Shown: positions 5,402 through 6,122 of the stretch, in pieces | Layout: the number at the start of each line of letters is the position of its first letter | Position numbering within the stretch: the stretch's first letter is position 1 | The notes under the pieces: generated by a model | What the model was told of the DNA's origin: nothing | Databases searched by the model: none | What the model saw: only the letters and a program-made list of their open reading frames with translations | Assembly: GCA_013696385.1 (NCBI GenBank) | Contig: JACCYR010000019.1 | Coordinates: 1-6,122 of the forward strand | Reading direction: 5' to 3' | From: Acidobacteriota bacterium | GTDB lineage: Bacteria > Acidobacteriota > Blastocatellia > Pyrinomonadales > Pyrinomonadaceae | DNA: 6,122 nt | Translations under genes and position numbers: made by a program

Positions 5402-6122
5402 CTATTTCAGGCTTGCCATCAATTCAGTTTTTTCCGCCACCGAATTGAGTATATCAATCTTGTTTTGATATGAAGCGCGAAGCATGTCTTTGGCAGCTTC
5501 GTTTTTCGGATTTTTCTTAACTACATCTTTAATTTTTTTGATGGCATCATCAGTAATTGCCAAATCTTTCTCAAATACAAATCGCGCCGAGGGCTTTAAA
5601 ACTTCATCTTTTCGGCTGTCAACCGTTTTTTCCAATGTCGCAATCGTTTTGATGTAACTTTCTTCGCCCGGCAGATATTCATAAACTGCGGGCGACGGTT
5701 TCGGGCTGAAATCCGGCTCAGAATTTTGATTTGGTGAATTTCTTATTACGGTTTTTCGCTTGTTGTTCGCGCCCGCATCAGCTTTAACAACTTGATAATT
5801 ATCTCCGGTTTGTTTTGATGAAATTCTATCTTCTGCTAAAACTTTCTTTTCAGGCATAACCAAAGGATTCGGCTCATTTACTTTATATTCCGGCGGATTG
5901 TTTGAAAGCGCAACAGCCGTATTTTGTTTAATTTCAGGCAGAGCAGCGATATTTTTTGGGTTTTCATTATTGACATTCAAATAAGCGATAAACATTCCGA
6001 AAACAATCAATAAACTCGCAAACGCCGTAACCGCCGGATTTTTGAAAAATGCAAAAACTGTCTGCCAAAAAGGTTTTCTTTCCCTTTCAATTGAATTGTT
6101 GATTTTCGTCCACAAACGCTGT
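5402..6122 (-). CDS. Membrane-anchored anti-sigma-factor-like protein, N-terminus cut by the window
   Basis: The frame is open to the window edge (codons for Gln-Arg-Leu-Trp precede the last possible internal start, a TTG at 6115), so the true N-terminus, where a zinc-finger anti-sigma domain would be expected, lies outside. The visible part has a short charged segment (LWTKINNSIERERKPFW), one transmembrane helix (AVTAFASLLIVFGMFIAYL, about residues 28-46 counted from 6115), a long low-complexity linker rich in Asn, Pro and Lys, and a helical C-terminal domain from GEESYIKTIATLEKTVDS to NKIDILNSVAEKTELMASLK. The layout of cytoplasmic segment, single helix and exported tail, directly ahead of a DUF4097 gene, matches ECF anti-sigma factors. 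The tail with KKNPKNEAAKDML and YQNKIDILNSV resembles anti-sigma proteins I associate with Acidobacteriota. The sigma factor gene would be expected just upstream. The function is inferred from layout and context, since the diagnostic domain is not visible. Confidence 0.65.
   Translation of the reverse strand, partial: QRLWTKINNSIERERKPFWQTVFAFFKNPAVTAFASLLIVFGMFIAYLNVNNENPKNIAALPEIKQNTAVALSNNPPEYKVNEPNPLVMPEKKVLAEDRISSKQTGDNYQVVKADAGANNKRKTVIRNSPNQNSEPDFSPKPSPAVYEYLPGEESYIKTIATLEKTVDSRKDEVLKPSARFVFEKDLAITDDAIKKIKDVVKKNPKNEAAKDMLRASYQNKIDILNSVAEKTELMASLK

Overview
The window is a 6.1-kb stretch of bacterial chromosome with mid-range GC (low-to-mid 40s percent by eye). Every convincing gene lies on the minus strand, so transcription runs from right to left. 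The protein style suggests a low-GC member of Acidobacteriota, perhaps class Blastocatellia / Pyrinomonadaceae. The clues are an anti-sigma-like membrane protein with a conserved helical tail followed by a secreted DUF4097 protein, and a class III aminotransferase of the 'TELPGPK' type. This taxonomic guess rests on recall of family resemblance and was not tested.

Reading in the direction of transcription, the right end (5402-6122) carries the 3' part of a single-pass membrane protein that looks like an anti-sigma factor; its N-terminus is off the window. Thirteen bases later comes a secreted DUF4097-family beta-repeat protein (4354-5388). A 346-base gap with a possible promoter and hairpins (4008-4353) separates these from a class III PLP-dependent aminotransferase (2658-4007). 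A second gap (2454-2657) holds a 70-base palindromic element and a possible promoter for the pantothenate genes.

The left part is a pantothenate (vitamin B5) block, panB (1590-2453) and panC (60-914). PanB makes ketopantoate from 2-oxoisovalerate, and PanC joins pantoate to beta-alanine. The connecting ketopantoate reductase and the beta-alanine-forming PanD are not in the window.

The most interesting part is what separates panB from panC: a tightly fitted but broken HepT/MntA-type toxin-antitoxin module. The antitoxin nucleotidyltransferase (1275-1576) keeps its GSX10DXD motif but has a -1 frameshift at a short A run. Its second half, including the likely third catalytic Asp, continues intact in the next frame and overlaps the toxin start by 11 bases. 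The toxin (920-1285) has two in-frame stops, both where the family has Trp, and the first lies just before an otherwise intact RX4HXY RNase motif. Apart from these three lesions the two frames are complete and end 5 bases before panC. This suggests a once-functional four-gene operon panB-mntA-hepT-panC in which both halves of the module have recently decayed, or, less likely, are expressed by recoding.
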